A stretch of DNA of 20,934 nucleotides from Oscillibacter sp. (GCA_003487665.1 DNFA01000015.1:173704-194637); one strand, 5' to 3'. Counted from the stretch's first letter, positions 1-9,368 are shown. A program made the numbers and translations. Notes: generated by a model not told the origin, from the letters alone.

Positions 1-409
1 CCCCCGCCGGCGTTTCGTCATAGCCGTACTGCCGGGGATCACCCTCAGCACCCGGCTCCACGGTGATATGCAGCGTGACCTCCGCCCGCTCCTGTCCGCA
101 GCTGGCAGCCACCACCGGGGCATACTCCCCCGCCGTGCGCGACGTGAAGAAGTACGTGCTCCCGGAAATGTTCGTTGTAGCCTGGTTCCTGTCGTCCTTG
201 ACCACGGAATACGTCAGCGCGTGTCCCTCCCTGTCGGTAAAGACCTCCTCCAGCGGTATTTTGAGCATACCGCCCTGCGTGACGGTATAGCTTTTTTCCG
301 CCGCCGTGATGTGCCCGCCCGCTGTGACCGTCTGCGGCCACAGCATCAGCAGCGCCGCTGCCAGACACAGGAATCTGCGCAGCTTCGATCGGATATGGTG
401 ATTTTTCAT
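1..409 (-). CDS. Secreted Ig/cadherin-like protein, N-terminal part (runs off window)
   Basis: The frame opens at ATG 409-407 and stays open to the window edge, giving 136 codons with no stop. The N-terminus is a classical signal peptide: a basic stretch (RSKLRR), a hydrophobic core (FLCLAAALLMLW) and a likely cut after TVTA near residue 30. What follows is beta-rich and resembles an Ig- or cadherin-like module (residues about 33-125: strand, turn and a TYSVVKDD-type segment). No catalytic motif is visible. The start is well supported: a GGAGG Shine-Dalgarno lies about 9 nt upstream, and ATGA overlaps the stop of the preceding gene by 4 bases, implying translational coupling. It is the last visible gene of the riboswitch-led operon. 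The full length, any anchor and the function lie outside the window. Confidence 0.8.
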   Translation of the reverse strand, partial: MKNHHIRSKLRRFLCLAAALLMLWPQTVTAGGHITAAEKSYTVTQGGMLKIPLEEVFTDREGHALTYSVVKDDRNQATTNISGSTYFFTSRTAGEYAPVVAASCGQERAEVTLHITVEPGAEGDPRQYGYDETPAG

Positions 410-3400
410 GCCGCTTCCTCCTCTGCCCTGATGGTCGTGTACAGCGCCTGATAGTCCAGAATGTCCACCGCGCCGTCGCCGTTGACGTCCGCCGCCGCGC
501 GGTAGGCTTCCTCATCGCCGCCCAGCGCGCCCTCCATCACACCGGTGGAGAGATAGGTGAACAGATTCTGCATGTCCACGGCGTTCCGCTTGCCGTTTCC
601 GTCCAGATCGCCGGCCATAGACGGCTCTACCGTGATTTTCAGCACCGCCGCCGGGGAATTCACCTTCGTCCCCGCGCCGTCCGCGCCGTCCTGATAGAGA
701 CTGTGTGCGAACCGGATCAGGAAGCCCTCCCCATCCGACACCTTCAGCGGCTCCTCATTCCATGCAGCGTAACGTATGGCCGTCCCATTCATTGTCCGCT
801 CCGCCGGTACCGTCCGCGTCAGCCCATTTTCATAGGTGATGGTGATCTCCATACCGGTGGGGTCGAACACCTCCCCGGCCTTATAAGCAGTCTTATCCGG
901 CTGCTTGGAAATGGTCAGCGATTCAATGGTGCTGCTCAGCGCCATCAGATGGGCGGAGTCGTTTTTGAAGTACAGGGTGCCGTAGCTGTCCGTGATGGGC
1001 GAGCATATAGCATACTGTGCCTGGGCGTCTGCCGGCGTAAACAGCACGTAGGGAGTGGTGTAGGTGGCGGTCACGCCCTTCACCGTGTAGCTCTCCTCCG
1101 TGGTCAGCATCGCACGGGTCTGCCCCGGCGCGTCCTTCAGCACCCGCAGCTTGCCCGGCGTATAGTTGTCAAAGAAATAGACGTACACGGTGCCGTCCTC
1201 CGCGCCATACGCCGTTGTCAGCAGGCCGGAGGTCTGGGGATAGCCCTGCGTGGGCACGGAATAGGCGATCTTCCAGCCGGTCAGATCGATGACCGTGATA
1301 TTGTGTCCGGAATAGGGCGTGAACTGCCCCGTGCCGGACACGCCGATGTACGCGCGGCCGTTGTACACCACCGGCGTGCAGGTGCTCATAGCCGGATGTG
1401 CCGCGTCGCCGCCGTTCTCCAGTGCCACCGCCCGCAGGCTGCTGTGATCCAGCTTCCAGTCGCCGCCGCTTTTCTCCGGCGCGGCCACCGAGTAGAAATA
1501 CCCGCCCTTGGACGTGAAATAGAACCGCTCCCCGTCGCGGGCGATGTTGCAGCGGATGTCGCCCCGCAGCCCGGTGACGGAATCCATCAGCCGCCCGTCA
1601 GCGGGATCGATGCACAGCAGCGCCGAAGTCTCGCTGATGCAGCTGCTGTCGCCATCGTCGGTGCCGATGAGCAGATAATCGCTGCACACATAGGCGCCCG
1701 CCCAGTAAAAGCCTCCGGCGGAGGCATACGTCCACGTAGCCAGCTTGTCCTCCGTGCGCTGCGCGGGATCCTCGTCCGTCACGCTGAGACACACCAGATT
1801 CGCCTGCGCCACCTCGCTGTTCCAGAAGCCGGTGTAGATGTACCCGTCATGGTAGGTGATGGGGCAGTTGGGCTGTCCGCCCAACCTGTCCCGGTAGATC
1901 CACAGGGATTCCAGCGTGGCGGCGTCAAAGGCCTGCACCGCGCCGTTGGACAGTCCCACGAAGATCATTCCCTCGGCGTAGGTAGGCGAGTTGATGGCAA
2001 AGCTGGAGCTGTGATCCATCTGTCCCACCGCCACCGTCACGCCGGACAGCGCGTCCACCTTATAGAGCTTGTCGGCGGCGTAGACGATCAGATAATCATA
2101 CCCGCCCTCGGTGATGGTGATCGGGCAACCCACCGCGCCGGAGCTATACCCGTCGCCCAGCTTGGATGCCCAGCTGAGCACCGCCTTCTCCGCCGTAATG
2201 GGCGTTTTGTCCACCACAACGCCGTTGGAGGTATCGCTGCCTCGGAAGGAGCTCCAGTCAGAGGTGATACCCGCTCCGTGGCTGCTTTCGGGCGCCTTTT
2301 TCATGGAGACGGCTATCTCCCGCTTCTCCGCGTCGGCGGTGAAGCTGCCGGACACGCCTACATAGCCCCTGCATGTGACCACATAGGTATACGGCAGCGT
2401 ATCCACCAGTGCGAACGCACCGTCGCCGCCCGGCCAGATACGCGCCTGCGTCCGGCCGTCATACACGCATACCAACGCGTCCCGGATAGTATTTCCGCTG
2501 CCGTCCGTCACGCGGAACGCGGTAGGCACCGCTTCCTTCTTGTTCAGCGTCAGCTGATAGTTGCGCCGTTGGGCGGCAACTGGCATCTGCTGGCTGACCG
2601 GTGTGATCGAGACGCTCTCGCTGTCCTTTTGACTGTTCAGCGGAATCTCTACCGACACCGTGTCCGCCTGTACGCCCGTTTCGCTGTCCACGCTCAGCGC
2701 GTACCGCTTGCCGTTCACATACAGCTCATAGCTTTTGCTTTGGGGCTTCAGCGTCACGGTGACGCTCTCCGCGCTGCGGGGAATGGTGGCGCTGTACTCC
2801 GTTACACTTCGGTCAAAGCCCGTCGCCTCTCCGCTTGCTGTCTTATAGGCGATGGGCACATCTGCACCCTCTGCCGCCAGGGAAAGCCCCGTTTTATCGG
2901 TCAGCGTGGGCGTCCTATATATGGTGATGACGTAGTCCTGATAGAAGGTCACGCCCTCTCCATCGCGGGAAGCCCGGATGGTCAGCGTCTGCGTAGCGTC
3001 CCCGGTTTTCAGGAAGTTGGTCAGATGCTGCCCCGTAGCCGTTGCCTCCTTGGGTCTGATGGCATACCCCGTCTCCACGGCGGTGAATGTATAGCCCTCC
3101 GCCTTCGCCCAGCAGTACAGGCTGCTGCTGTAATCTGCCAAAGAAAAAGCGTATGCATGCTTCGCATCCGCCGGGACGGCGAGACACACCTGGTCGTTGC
3201 TCTGTATTTTCGTGCCCTTGGTGGCCAGATACAGACTGTCCAGCGCGTCAATCGTGTCCGGCGTCTGCGCGTCCACAGTCAGTCCCTCCGCCGCGGTAAA
3301 GCCTCCTGCAGCGTGATACCACGTCTGCTTGTCCGTCACATAGGTATAGGCCTCACCCGGCACCAGCGCGAACCGGTCGAAGCCGCTTCCCTGCTCCGCT

Positions 3401-4932
3401 GCGCCGATCTCCGCACGGGCGCTGTTGAACACATGCACCGTCACGTCGCTGTCATGCCGCACCGTCACGTCCACAGACGCCACCCGCTGTACCGTCAGCG
3501 TATACGTCCGGCTCCGTCCGCCGCCGCTGACCGTTACAACGATCTCCGCGCCCTCCGCGTTCACAGGCAGCGTCACAGCAGTGCCGGACTCCGCTGCCTG
3601 TCCGTTGACCGTGACCGTATAACCCGATGCAAAGGCCGTGGGCGTTATGACCAGCTCATCCGCCGTAACGGACAGCTCATACGTCTCCCTCTCCGGCGCA
3701 AAGCCGATGCTCTGCGCCACGCCCTGCACCGTCACCTCCAGCGCCGCCAGCGTAGGCGTCCGCACCACGGTCATATCGAACCACTGGTAGGCGGTGTAGC
3801 CGCCCCCGGTGTACTGCGCCTCCACCCGCACGGTATTTCCCGCGTCGGAGGCCGTCAGAAGCTCTGCCAGCGATGCAGCCATGCTCTGCCACGGCATACC
3901 GGTCTTGACCCGCTCCGCGCCGTGGATGTCGGTGTAATACCCCACCGGCCGCACGGCGGCGGTGCTGTATGTACCGCTCTCCGTCAGATCGCTGCCCGGC
4001 ACACAGTAGAGATAGCTGCCGCTGACCGCGTCCGGCACATAGTATACGGCGGCGTGACCGCCACCTCCCTCGGAGGTGTAGGCATCGCCCTCCAGCTTGC
4101 CGGTCGTCCGGTGCAGGATGGGCGCCTTCAGCCACTCCTTCCCGGCGGGGACAGCCAGCGCGGTGACGGCCTTGCCGTCAATGCGCACCGTTCCGTCTGT
4201 CTCCAGCGTCATGGTGCCCCGCGCGCCGCTGTGCCCGGCTTCCACCCGGAACGTATACTCGCCCGCCGCCAACTGCACCGGCTCCCCGGCCTGAAAGACG
4301 CTCTCCGTGCCGTAGGCGTTTTCAACCGTGACGGTATACCCCGTCAGCGCGCCGCCGTCCAGGTCGGTCACCGCCAGCGCCGCCGTCACCTTGTCCGCGC
4401 CGATGACCTCCTTTTCATAGGCGGCCATCTTCTCCCGCAGCGTCCGTGCCAGCGCAGCGTAGTCCGCCGTACCGGAGGAAAGCCCGCTCTCCGCCGCGGC
4501 GTATTCCGCCTCCGCGTACCGCCGCACCGGTGCGTCCGCCCCGTTATAGTCCGCCATGGCGCACACCATATTGCAGTAGCCCGCCATGTCCTTTATCTCC
4601 GTGTCCGTGAACACGAACGCGCCCGCCTCTGCTGCGGGGCTTTCCAGCTCATAGTCGCCGGAGCTGTCGAACCGGCTGTAATTTGCCACCACGCCGTCAA
4701 TGGACGTGACGAACCCGTCCGCGCCCTGCGTGAACGTGTGCCCCTCCATCCGTGAGAGCACCTGCCACACCGTTTCCCCCTGGGCGCAGTCCACATACTG
4801 CGGCGCGATGACCACACCGCCGGCGGTGCTCACCGCCACGGCCATGCGCCCTTCTCCTGCCGCCAGCGCGGTGGGCACACAGGATGCCGCCATCACCAGC
4901 GCCAGCAGGAATGACACTATCCTTTTTTTCAC
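406..4932 (-). CDS. Large secreted multidomain protein: DUF4430-like N-terminus, cadherin-like domains, beta-propeller, Ig-like domain, C-terminal dockerin
   Basis: About 1508 aa, exported by a signal peptide (MKKRIVSFLLALVMAAS, cut near ALA-AGEG). Domains read by eye: a DUF4430-like beta segment (about 30-115); a short helical stretch with many Ala and Tyr (about 115-180); carboxypeptidase-regulatory-like beta modules (about 180-260 and 800-890); cadherin-like beta-sandwich modules (about 395-490 and 680-800); a PQQ/quinoprotein-type beta-propeller (about 895-1325, repeated YAADKLYKVDALSG-style blades); a bacterial Ig-like group 3/4 domain (about 1328-1435, YKAGEVFDPTGMEI); and a type I dockerin (about 1442-1503) with two calcium loops, DLDGNGKRNAVD and DVNGDGAVDILD. 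I place the start at GTG 4932 because AGGAGG sits 7 nt upstream of it but only 1 nt from the ATG at 4938. The gene begins 10-16 nt after the transglutaminase gene. Family knowledge: a dockerin implies docking to a cohesin-bearing surface or scaffold protein. The ligand is unknown. Confidence 0.85.
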   Translation of the reverse strand: MKKRIVSFLLALVMAASCVPTALAAGEGRMAVAVSTAGGVVIAPQYVDCAQGETVWQVLSRMEGHTFTQGADGFVTSIDGVVANYSRFDSSGDYELESPAAEAGAFVFTDTEIKDMAGYCNMVCAMADYNGADAPVRRYAEAEYAAAESGLSSGTADYAALARTLREKMAAYEKEVIGADKVTAALAVTDLDGGALTGYTVTVENAYGTESVFQAGEPVQLAAGEYTFRVEAGHSGARGTMTLETDGTVRIDGKAVTALAVPAGKEWLKAPILHRTTGKLEGDAYTSEGGGGHAAVYYVPDAVSGSYLYCVPGSDLTESGTYSTAAVRPVGYYTDIHGAERVKTGMPWQSMAASLAELLTASDAGNTVRVEAQYTGGGYTAYQWFDMTVVRTPTLAALEVTVQGVAQSIGFAPERETYELSVTADELVITPTAFASGYTVTVNGQAAESGTAVTLPVNAEGAEIVVTVSGGGRSRTYTLTVQRVASVDVTVRHDSDVTVHVFNSARAEIGAAEQGSGFDRFALVPGEAYTYVTDKQTWYHAAGGFTAAEGLTVDAQTPDTIDALDSLYLATKGTKIQSNDQVCLAVPADAKHAYAFSLADYSSSLYCWAKAEGYTFTAVETGYAIRPKEATATGQHLTNFLKTGDATQTLTIRASRDGEGVTFYQDYVITIYRTPTLTDKTGLSLAAEGADVPIAYKTASGEATGFDRSVTEYSATIPRSAESVTVTLKPQSKSYELYVNGKRYALSVDSETGVQADTVSVEIPLNSQKDSESVSITPVSQQMPVAAQRRNYQLTLNKKEAVPTAFRVTDGSGNTIRDALVCVYDGRTQARIWPGGDGAFALVDTLPYTYVVTCRGYVGVSGSFTADAEKREIAVSMKKAPESSHGAGITSDWSSFRGSDTSNGVVVDKTPITAEKAVLSWASKLGDGYSSGAVGCPITITEGGYDYLIVYAADKLYKVDALSGVTVAVGQMDHSSSFAINSPTYAEGMIFVGLSNGAVQAFDAATLESLWIYRDRLGGQPNCPITYHDGYIYTGFWNSEVAQANLVCLSVTDEDPAQRTEDKLATWTYASAGGFYWAGAYVCSDYLLIGTDDGDSSCISETSALLCIDPADGRLMDSVTGLRGDIRCNIARDGERFYFTSKGGYFYSVAAPEKSGGDWKLDHSSLRAVALENGGDAAHPAMSTCTPVVYNGRAYIGVSGTGQFTPYSGHNITVIDLTGWKIAYSVPTQGYPQTSGLLTTAYGAEDGTVYVYFFDNYTPGKLRVLKDAPGQTRAMLTTEESYTVKGVTATYTTPYVLFTPADAQAQYAICSPITDSYGTLYFKNDSAHLMALSSTIESLTISKQPDKTAYKAGEVFDPTGMEITITYENGLTRTVPAERTMNGTAIRYAAWNEEPLKVSDGEGFLIRFAHSLYQDGADGAGTKVNSPAAVLKITVEPSMAGDLDGNGKRNAVDMQNLFTYLSTGVMEGALGGDEEAYRAAADVNGDGAVDILDYQALYTTIRAEEEAA

Positions 4933-4948
4933 CGTCATCCCTCCTATC

Positions 4949-7282
4949 TCAATACAAGCAGCGGATCCACCGCTGATACAGTCGTTTCCAAAAGCCGCAT
5001 TTCCTCCGGAACAGCTCCAGCGCGGCGGTCATGTCCTCCTCCGCCGTCTCCCGCTGCTCCGCCGTCACGCTACTGCCGCCGTACAGGGCACGGTCGTTGA
5101 TGTCCAGCAGCTCGCCGGCGTCCAGCACGTCTCCCGCCCAGCTTTGCAGCTCATCGCGCTGCTGCGCCAGCGGCACATTGCGCCGCACAGCCCCGCTGCA
5201 CCACGCCAGCTCCAGCGCATAGGCGCACATGGCGGCCGCAGCCGCCCGGTCGTCCTCCCGGGCAAACAGCCTTTCCCGCCTGCGGCACACGACGGCGCGG
5301 CGCACCAAAAGCACCGCCAGCGCCGCGGCCAGCAGCCACGCGGCCACATACGCCCACCATACCGGCCCCAGATGCAGCCGGCTGAAGTAGTTGTAAACAG
5401 CGTCCGCAATGGTCTGCAGCCCGTCTCGGTCCTCCTCCGGCTCTGTCTCCTCCACATCGCTGCGGCGGGTGGTCTGGGACAGGTTATCGCCGCCGTTCTC
5501 CGCGGCGGAGCCGTCCAGCTGGGCGTTCTCGTCCTCCTCGAACCACAGCCACTGCGGCTCCTCCATCACGTCCCGGTAGCCGGGCGTCGGCTCAAAGGGT
5601 ATCCAGCCCACGCCGTCCTCGTAATACTCCACCCACGCGTGGGCGTCCCGCCCGGTCAGCGTCAGTGTCGTCTCGCCCGTTCTGCCCTCCACGGCCTGCG
5701 GCGTGATCAGATACCCCTCCACATACCGGGCGGGGATGCCGTAGTACCGCAGCATCACCGCCGCAGCCGTGGCGTAGTGTACATCGTACCCGCCGGGGTC
5801 ATCCGCCAGCAGGGCGCTGACAAAATCCTTTTCGCTGTCCACACTCTCCGGCGTCTCGCTGTACGTCAGCGTATCGTCCAGGCAGTTCACTATCCGTCTC
5901 TTGGCCTCGTAGGAGGTGATGACCTCCGGTGCGTCGCCCAGATAGGCCGTCAGCGCCTTCTGCGTCTCCTCCGGGATGGTCAGATAGTTCTCGTAGACGA
6001 AATCGCGGTAATATCCCTCGAAGGTCAGGTAATCCGCCAGCGCCTCCTCCTGCCACCTGTCGTTCAGCTGCCCCAGCAGCACATACGCCTGCGCGGCAAG
6101 GCCGCTTTTTGCTGTAAAGGAGTATTCCTTCTCACCCGTTGTGCCGTCAGCATTTGGCACTGTGTCCCGCAGCTGCTCCGGCGAAATGACCGCTTCGCCG
6201 CTGTCTAAACCATAGGGCGTCAGCCTTGTGCTGCGGCAAGCGCCCAGCACCCGGATATCCATCCGGACATCTGCCGCTTCCTGCCCCAGCAGTTCCGCCA
6301 GCGTGGACAGCTGCGAAAAGCTGTCGTACCCGTCCCGGTGCAGCTGATACAGCACCTCGCTGTTCGCCGTCATGTCGACTGCGTCGGCTGCCTCCCAGCC
6401 GTCGGAGGTGTATCGCTGCCCCACATAGCCCCGCAGGTACGCGGACATCGGCTCCGACATGGTCACGCGGAGCATGTCCGCGTCAGAATCGCTCCGCGCG
6501 CCCAGTGCCCGCAGGTCGCCCTCCGGCAGCACCTGCTCCGCGCTCTCATAGCGCAGCCGGTGTACGCCCCGGCGCAGCGCATTGGCAGCGTCCTCCGTGC
6601 GGGGCACGCTCTCAGAAAACAGCAGCGCCACCGCTGCCGTTACGATCACAGCCGCGATCAGCACCTGTGCCGCGCCGCCCCACCGGGCGCGGAGGGCGCG
6701 CTTATCGCCCTCTCCCGCCGGCAGCAGCACAGCGCTGCCGCACAGCGCCGGCAGCAGCCATTCACCGCCGACGCCGCTCCACAGCGTCAGGCACAGCAGC
6801 ACGCCGTACACGCCCAGTCCCCACCGGGGCGCCCGCGCCGCCAGCATGCCCAGCGCCGAGCCCACAGCCACGCTGATGGGGATGCCCGCCCACATAGCGG
6901 ACACCTCATTGCAGGCGTAAGGCACATACACCACGGCCTCGCGGCTCTGCCGCTGCGCCAGATACCGGTTCACCAGACCCAGCAGACTGTCGCCCACCGC
7001 CGTGTGAACAACGGCGCAGAACACCGCCGCCGCCGCCAGCAGCACGCCCAGCGGAAGCAGCGCCAGTCTGTCCCGCCGCCCGGTCAGCACGGCGGCGCAT
7101 ACCGCCGCCGCCATACCCGTCAGCAGGAGCAGCCCGCTCACCGGCATCCCCATGGCGCTGCACACCTGCCCGGCTATGCCCGCCAGCAGCAGCGCCGCGC
7201 CCAGCGCCGGAAGCAGCCCTCCGCCGCGCTCTATTCCCTTGTGGGTGCGCAGCGTAAAGCCCGCAGCCGCCTTTGCTGTCAT
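4949..7282 (-). CDS. Membrane transglutaminase-like protein (TgpA/DUF3488-type layout), catalytic Cys replaced by Asp
   Basis: 777 aa. About six hydrophobic helices fill residues 1-210, followed by a long extracytoplasmic region holding a transglutaminase-like core (about 470-570), a linker rich in acidic residues, one more TM helix (about 632-655) and a cytoplasmic tail of about 120 residues. The core shows the family landmarks GIPARYVEGY and DAHAWVEYY (His548), and WIPFEPTPG, where Glu564 takes the usual Asp position. Where the family has Cys (GYCVHYAT-like), this protein has Asp500 (GYDVHYAT, codon GAT). It may therefore be a non-catalytic binding module or use a different chemistry. It follows MoxR and DUF58 genes, the classic three-gene neighbourhood for this family, with an 11-nt gap and a GAGAGG ribosome site. 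Location: cytoplasmic membrane with the domain outside. The substrate is unknown. Confidence 0.88.
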   Translation of the reverse strand: MTAKAAAGFTLRTHKGIERGGGLLPALGAALLLAGIAGQVCSAMGMPVSGLLLLTGMAAAVCAAVLTGRRDRLALLPLGVLLAAAAVFCAVVHTAVGDSLLGLVNRYLAQRQSREAVVYVPYACNEVSAMWAGIPISVAVGSALGMLAARAPRWGLGVYGVLLCLTLWSGVGGEWLLPALCGSAVLLPAGEGDKRALRARWGGAAQVLIAAVIVTAAVALLFSESVPRTEDAANALRRGVHRLRYESAEQVLPEGDLRALGARSDSDADMLRVTMSEPMSAYLRGYVGQRYTSDGWEAADAVDMTANSEVLYQLHRDGYDSFSQLSTLAELLGQEAADVRMDIRVLGACRSTRLTPYGLDSGEAVISPEQLRDTVPNADGTTGEKEYSFTAKSGLAAQAYVLLGQLNDRWQEEALADYLTFEGYYRDFVYENYLTIPEETQKALTAYLGDAPEVITSYEAKRRIVNCLDDTLTYSETPESVDSEKDFVSALLADDPGGYDVHYATAAAVMLRYYGIPARYVEGYLITPQAVEGRTGETTLTLTGRDAHAWVEYYEDGVGWIPFEPTPGYRDVMEEPQWLWFEEDENAQLDGSAAENGGDNLSQTTRRSDVEETEPEEDRDGLQTIADAVYNYFSRLHLGPVWWAYVAAWLLAAALAVLLVRRAVVCRRRERLFAREDDRAAAAAMCAYALELAWCSGAVRRNVPLAQQRDELQSWAGDVLDAGELLDINDRALYGGSSVTAEQRETAEEDMTAALELFRRKCGFWKRLYQRWIRCLY

Positions 7283-7293
7283 ACGTTATCCTC

Positions 7294-8433
7294 TCAGTAC
7301 AATTCCAACTCCGCCAGCCGGGATGCATAGTCCCCGCTGCCAAAGGTATACACTCGTCCCTGTCCCTGTGCGTCCGGTCTGCACAGCAGACTCACCAGAT
7401 GCTCCGGCGGGCAGAAATCCGCCAAAGCCGGATCGTCCTCCGTCCCCACATAGATCACCTTCGCGCCCTGCTCCGCGCCGTACAGCCGCCGGTACAGCTC
7501 CACCACCGTCTCGCCGTCCCCGGCGGGCGCTGCGCTCAAAAGCCGCGGCAGCAGCTCATAAAAGCCCTCCGGCTCCCGCACCTCCTGCACGGTCAGCTCT
7601 CCGCCGCCGTTCCACGCGGCGCGGCAGCCCACACCCTGCCGCAGCAGCTCCTGACAGACCACAGCCATTACCTCGGCCATGGCGTCGCTCTCCTGCGCCG
7701 CGGGCGTGCCCCGGCGCTCCCACAGCAGCAGCACCGACCGCTCCAGCGGCAGTCCGGGATCCCGGACGATCATCCTGTCCAGCTTGGAGGAAAGCTTCCA
7801 GTGAATCTGCCGGGGGCTGTCGCCGGGCGCGTATTCCCGCACCTGAAACGTCTCCGCCAGATCATACCCCGCCCGATCCTGGGCGTAGCGGTCGCTGTCC
7901 TCGCTGACGCTGCCCCGCATGGGCAGCAGCAGCTCCATGGCAAACAGCCCCGGCTGCACCATCAGCTCCCAGTGCCTGTCGTCCGCCGCCGTAAAGCGGC
8001 ATATTCCCAGCGGGTCGCACACCCGCACGCACTCCGCCTGTATCCGGAACAGGCCGCACTGTCCGCTGTGCAGCGTGAGCGCAGTCTCGCCCGTGCCGCG
8101 TCCCGGCAGGGACAGCCGCACCGTCTCCCGCCGCGTCTCCCCTGTCAGGCCGTTGGTCATCACAAAGCGGAACTCCACCCGAGGCAGCGGCAGCCACGCG
8201 CCGTTGGTTCCCCGGAACGCGATCACCGCGTCACGGCCTTTTTCCGCGCCGCGAGGCAGTATCACCTCCACCGCCACGGCCTTTCGCGCCGCAAAAGCGC
8301 CCGCCATGCCCGCCAGCGGCACCAGCACGATCCCCGCCGCCAGTGCCAGCGTCCACACGTCCGGCGTCAGGATAAACACCGCCGCGCCGGAGGCCACCGC
8401 CAGCAGCCACACGATCAAAGCTCCGATATTCAC
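7294..8433 (-). CDS. DUF58 domain protein
   Basis: 379 aa from GTG 8433, whose bases overlap the MoxR stop (GTGA, 4 bases). An AGGTGG ribosome site lies just upstream. An in-frame ATG at 8544 lies deep inside the MoxR gene and would add an Ala/Gly-rich stretch unlike the family. Two N-terminal hydrophobic helices (about 3-45) are followed by beta-rich sequence and the DUF58 signature (FQVREYAPGDSPRQIHWK, about residues 210-227), then a von Willebrand A-like fold region (KLDRMIVRDPG, SVLLLWERRG). Family knowledge: DUF58 proteins pair with MoxR ATPases and vWA proteins and are thought to help assemble or activate complexes. The order MoxR-DUF58-transglutaminase here is typical. No enzymatic activity can be assigned. 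Confidence 0.88.
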   Translation of the reverse strand: MNIGALIVWLLAVASGAAVFILTPDVWTLALAAGIVLVPLAGMAGAFAARKAVAVEVILPRGAEKGRDAVIAFRGTNGAWLPLPRVEFRFVMTNGLTGETRRETVRLSLPGRGTGETALTLHSGQCGLFRIQAECVRVCDPLGICRFTAADDRHWELMVQPGLFAMELLLPMRGSVSEDSDRYAQDRAGYDLAETFQVREYAPGDSPRQIHWKLSSKLDRMIVRDPGLPLERSVLLLWERRGTPAAQESDAMAEVMAVVCQELLRQGVGCRAAWNGGGELTVQEVREPEGFYELLPRLLSAAPAGDGETVVELYRRLYGAEQGAKVIYVGTEDDPALADFCPPEHLVSLLCRPDAQGQGRVYTFGSGDYASRLAELELY

Positions 8434-9368
8434 AGCTGCGCCACCTGCGGTACCGTCACCTGCTGCCGCAGCTGCTCCGTAATTTCCCGCGCGGTGATCT
8501 TCCCCAGCCGCGCCTTGGCGCTGAGCACCAGCCGGTGGGCGCACACGTCGTCAAATACCTGGTACACGTCCTCCGGCGTGACGAAATCGCCGCCCCGCAC
8601 GAAGGCGTGCGCCTTTGCCATGCGGCACAGCGCCAGCGCCCCTCGGGGACTGACGCCCAGCTCCACCAGCTCGCTGCTGCGGGTGGCGTCCACCAGATCC
8701 ACGATGTAGTCATACACCGCGTCGGCGATATGCACCTGCTTGGCGCTCTCGATCAGCTCCAGCAGCTCCTCGCAGGTCACAACGCCCTGCAATCTGTCCA
8801 GCGGATTCTCGTGGTGCCGCTCCCGCAGGATATCCACCTGGCTCTGCCGGTCGGGATACCCCATGGTGGTGCGGATCATGAAGCGATCCAGCTGGGACGA
8901 CGGCAGCAGCTGCGTGCCCGCCGAGCCCACCGGATTCTGGGTGGCCAGCACCACAAACGGCTTGGGCAGCGGATAGGTATGCCCGTCCACCGTCACCTGA
9001 TACTCCTCCATAGCCTCCAGCAGCGCCGACTGCGTCTTGCTGGACGTGCGGTTGATCTCGTCCGCCAGCAGCAGGTTGGTCATCACCGCGCCGCTCTTGT
9101 AATCGAAGCACCCCGTCTCCTTGTTGTACAGGGAGAAGCCGATAATATCCGACGGCATGGTGTCCGATGTGAACTGCACGCGGCGGCTGTCCAGCCCCAG
9201 CGTCCGGGCAAAGGCCAGCGCCATGGTGGTCTTGCCCACGCCGGGCACGTCCTCCAGCAGCACATGTCCCTGTGCCAGCACCGCCATCAGTACCTTTTCC
9301 GTCACGGCCTCCTTGCCGATAATGACCGAATTGACCTGCTCCAGGATCTTTCTGCTGACCTCATTCAT
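8430..9368 (-). CDS. MoxR-family AAA+ ATPase
   Basis: 312 aa, the usual MoxR length. Walker A is PGVGKTT (Gly43-Thr48, Lys46), Walker B is LLLADEINR (Asp103-Glu104), and an ATQNP sensor-1-type motif and a helical lid domain follow. Family knowledge: MoxR proteins are cytosolic chaperone-like ATPases that remodel or insert cofactors into partner complexes and are nearly always next to DUF58 genes, as here. ATG 9368 overlaps the stop of the upstream toroid gene by 8 bases (ATGAATGA), so translation is probably coupled. A GGGAG stretch lies close upstream and an AAGGGG further up. Its placement in a riboswitch-led surface operon suggests it matures one of the membrane proteins encoded beside it, which is inference. 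Confidence 0.93.
   Translation of the reverse strand: MNEVSRKILEQVNSVIIGKEAVTEKVLMAVLAQGHVLLEDVPGVGKTTMALAFARTLGLDSRRVQFTSDTMPSDIIGFSLYNKETGCFDYKSGAVMTNLLLADEINRTSSKTQSALLEAMEEYQVTVDGHTYPLPKPFVVLATQNPVGSAGTQLLPSSQLDRFMIRTTMGYPDRQSQVDILRERHHENPLDRLQGVVTCEELLELIESAKQVHIADAVYDYIVDLVDATRSSELVELGVSPRGALALCRMAKAHAFVRGGDFVTPEDVYQVFDDVCAHRLVLSAKARLGKITAREITEQLRQQVTVPQVAQL

Noticed and set aside
703..4755. A 1350-codon open frame on the plus strand antisense to the dockerin protein
   Set aside because: It is Arg/His/Gln/Ala-rich with no recognisable domain and lies opposite a gene with clear domains. GC-rich codon use leaves such frames open by chance. The same applies to the long antisense frames at 4700-6208, 7273-8709, 8535-9734, 9121-10665 and 11724-13181.
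4870..4900. Lipobox (AASC) in the dockerin protein's signal peptide
   Set aside because: The position three residues before Cys is Ala rather than Leu/Val/Ile, and a normal signal peptidase I site (ALA-A) follows.
8434..8544. ATG 8544 as start of the DUF58 protein
   Set aside because: It would overlap MoxR by 115 nt and add a low-complexity Ala/Gly stretch. GTG 8433 gives a GTGA overlap and a normal membrane N-terminus.
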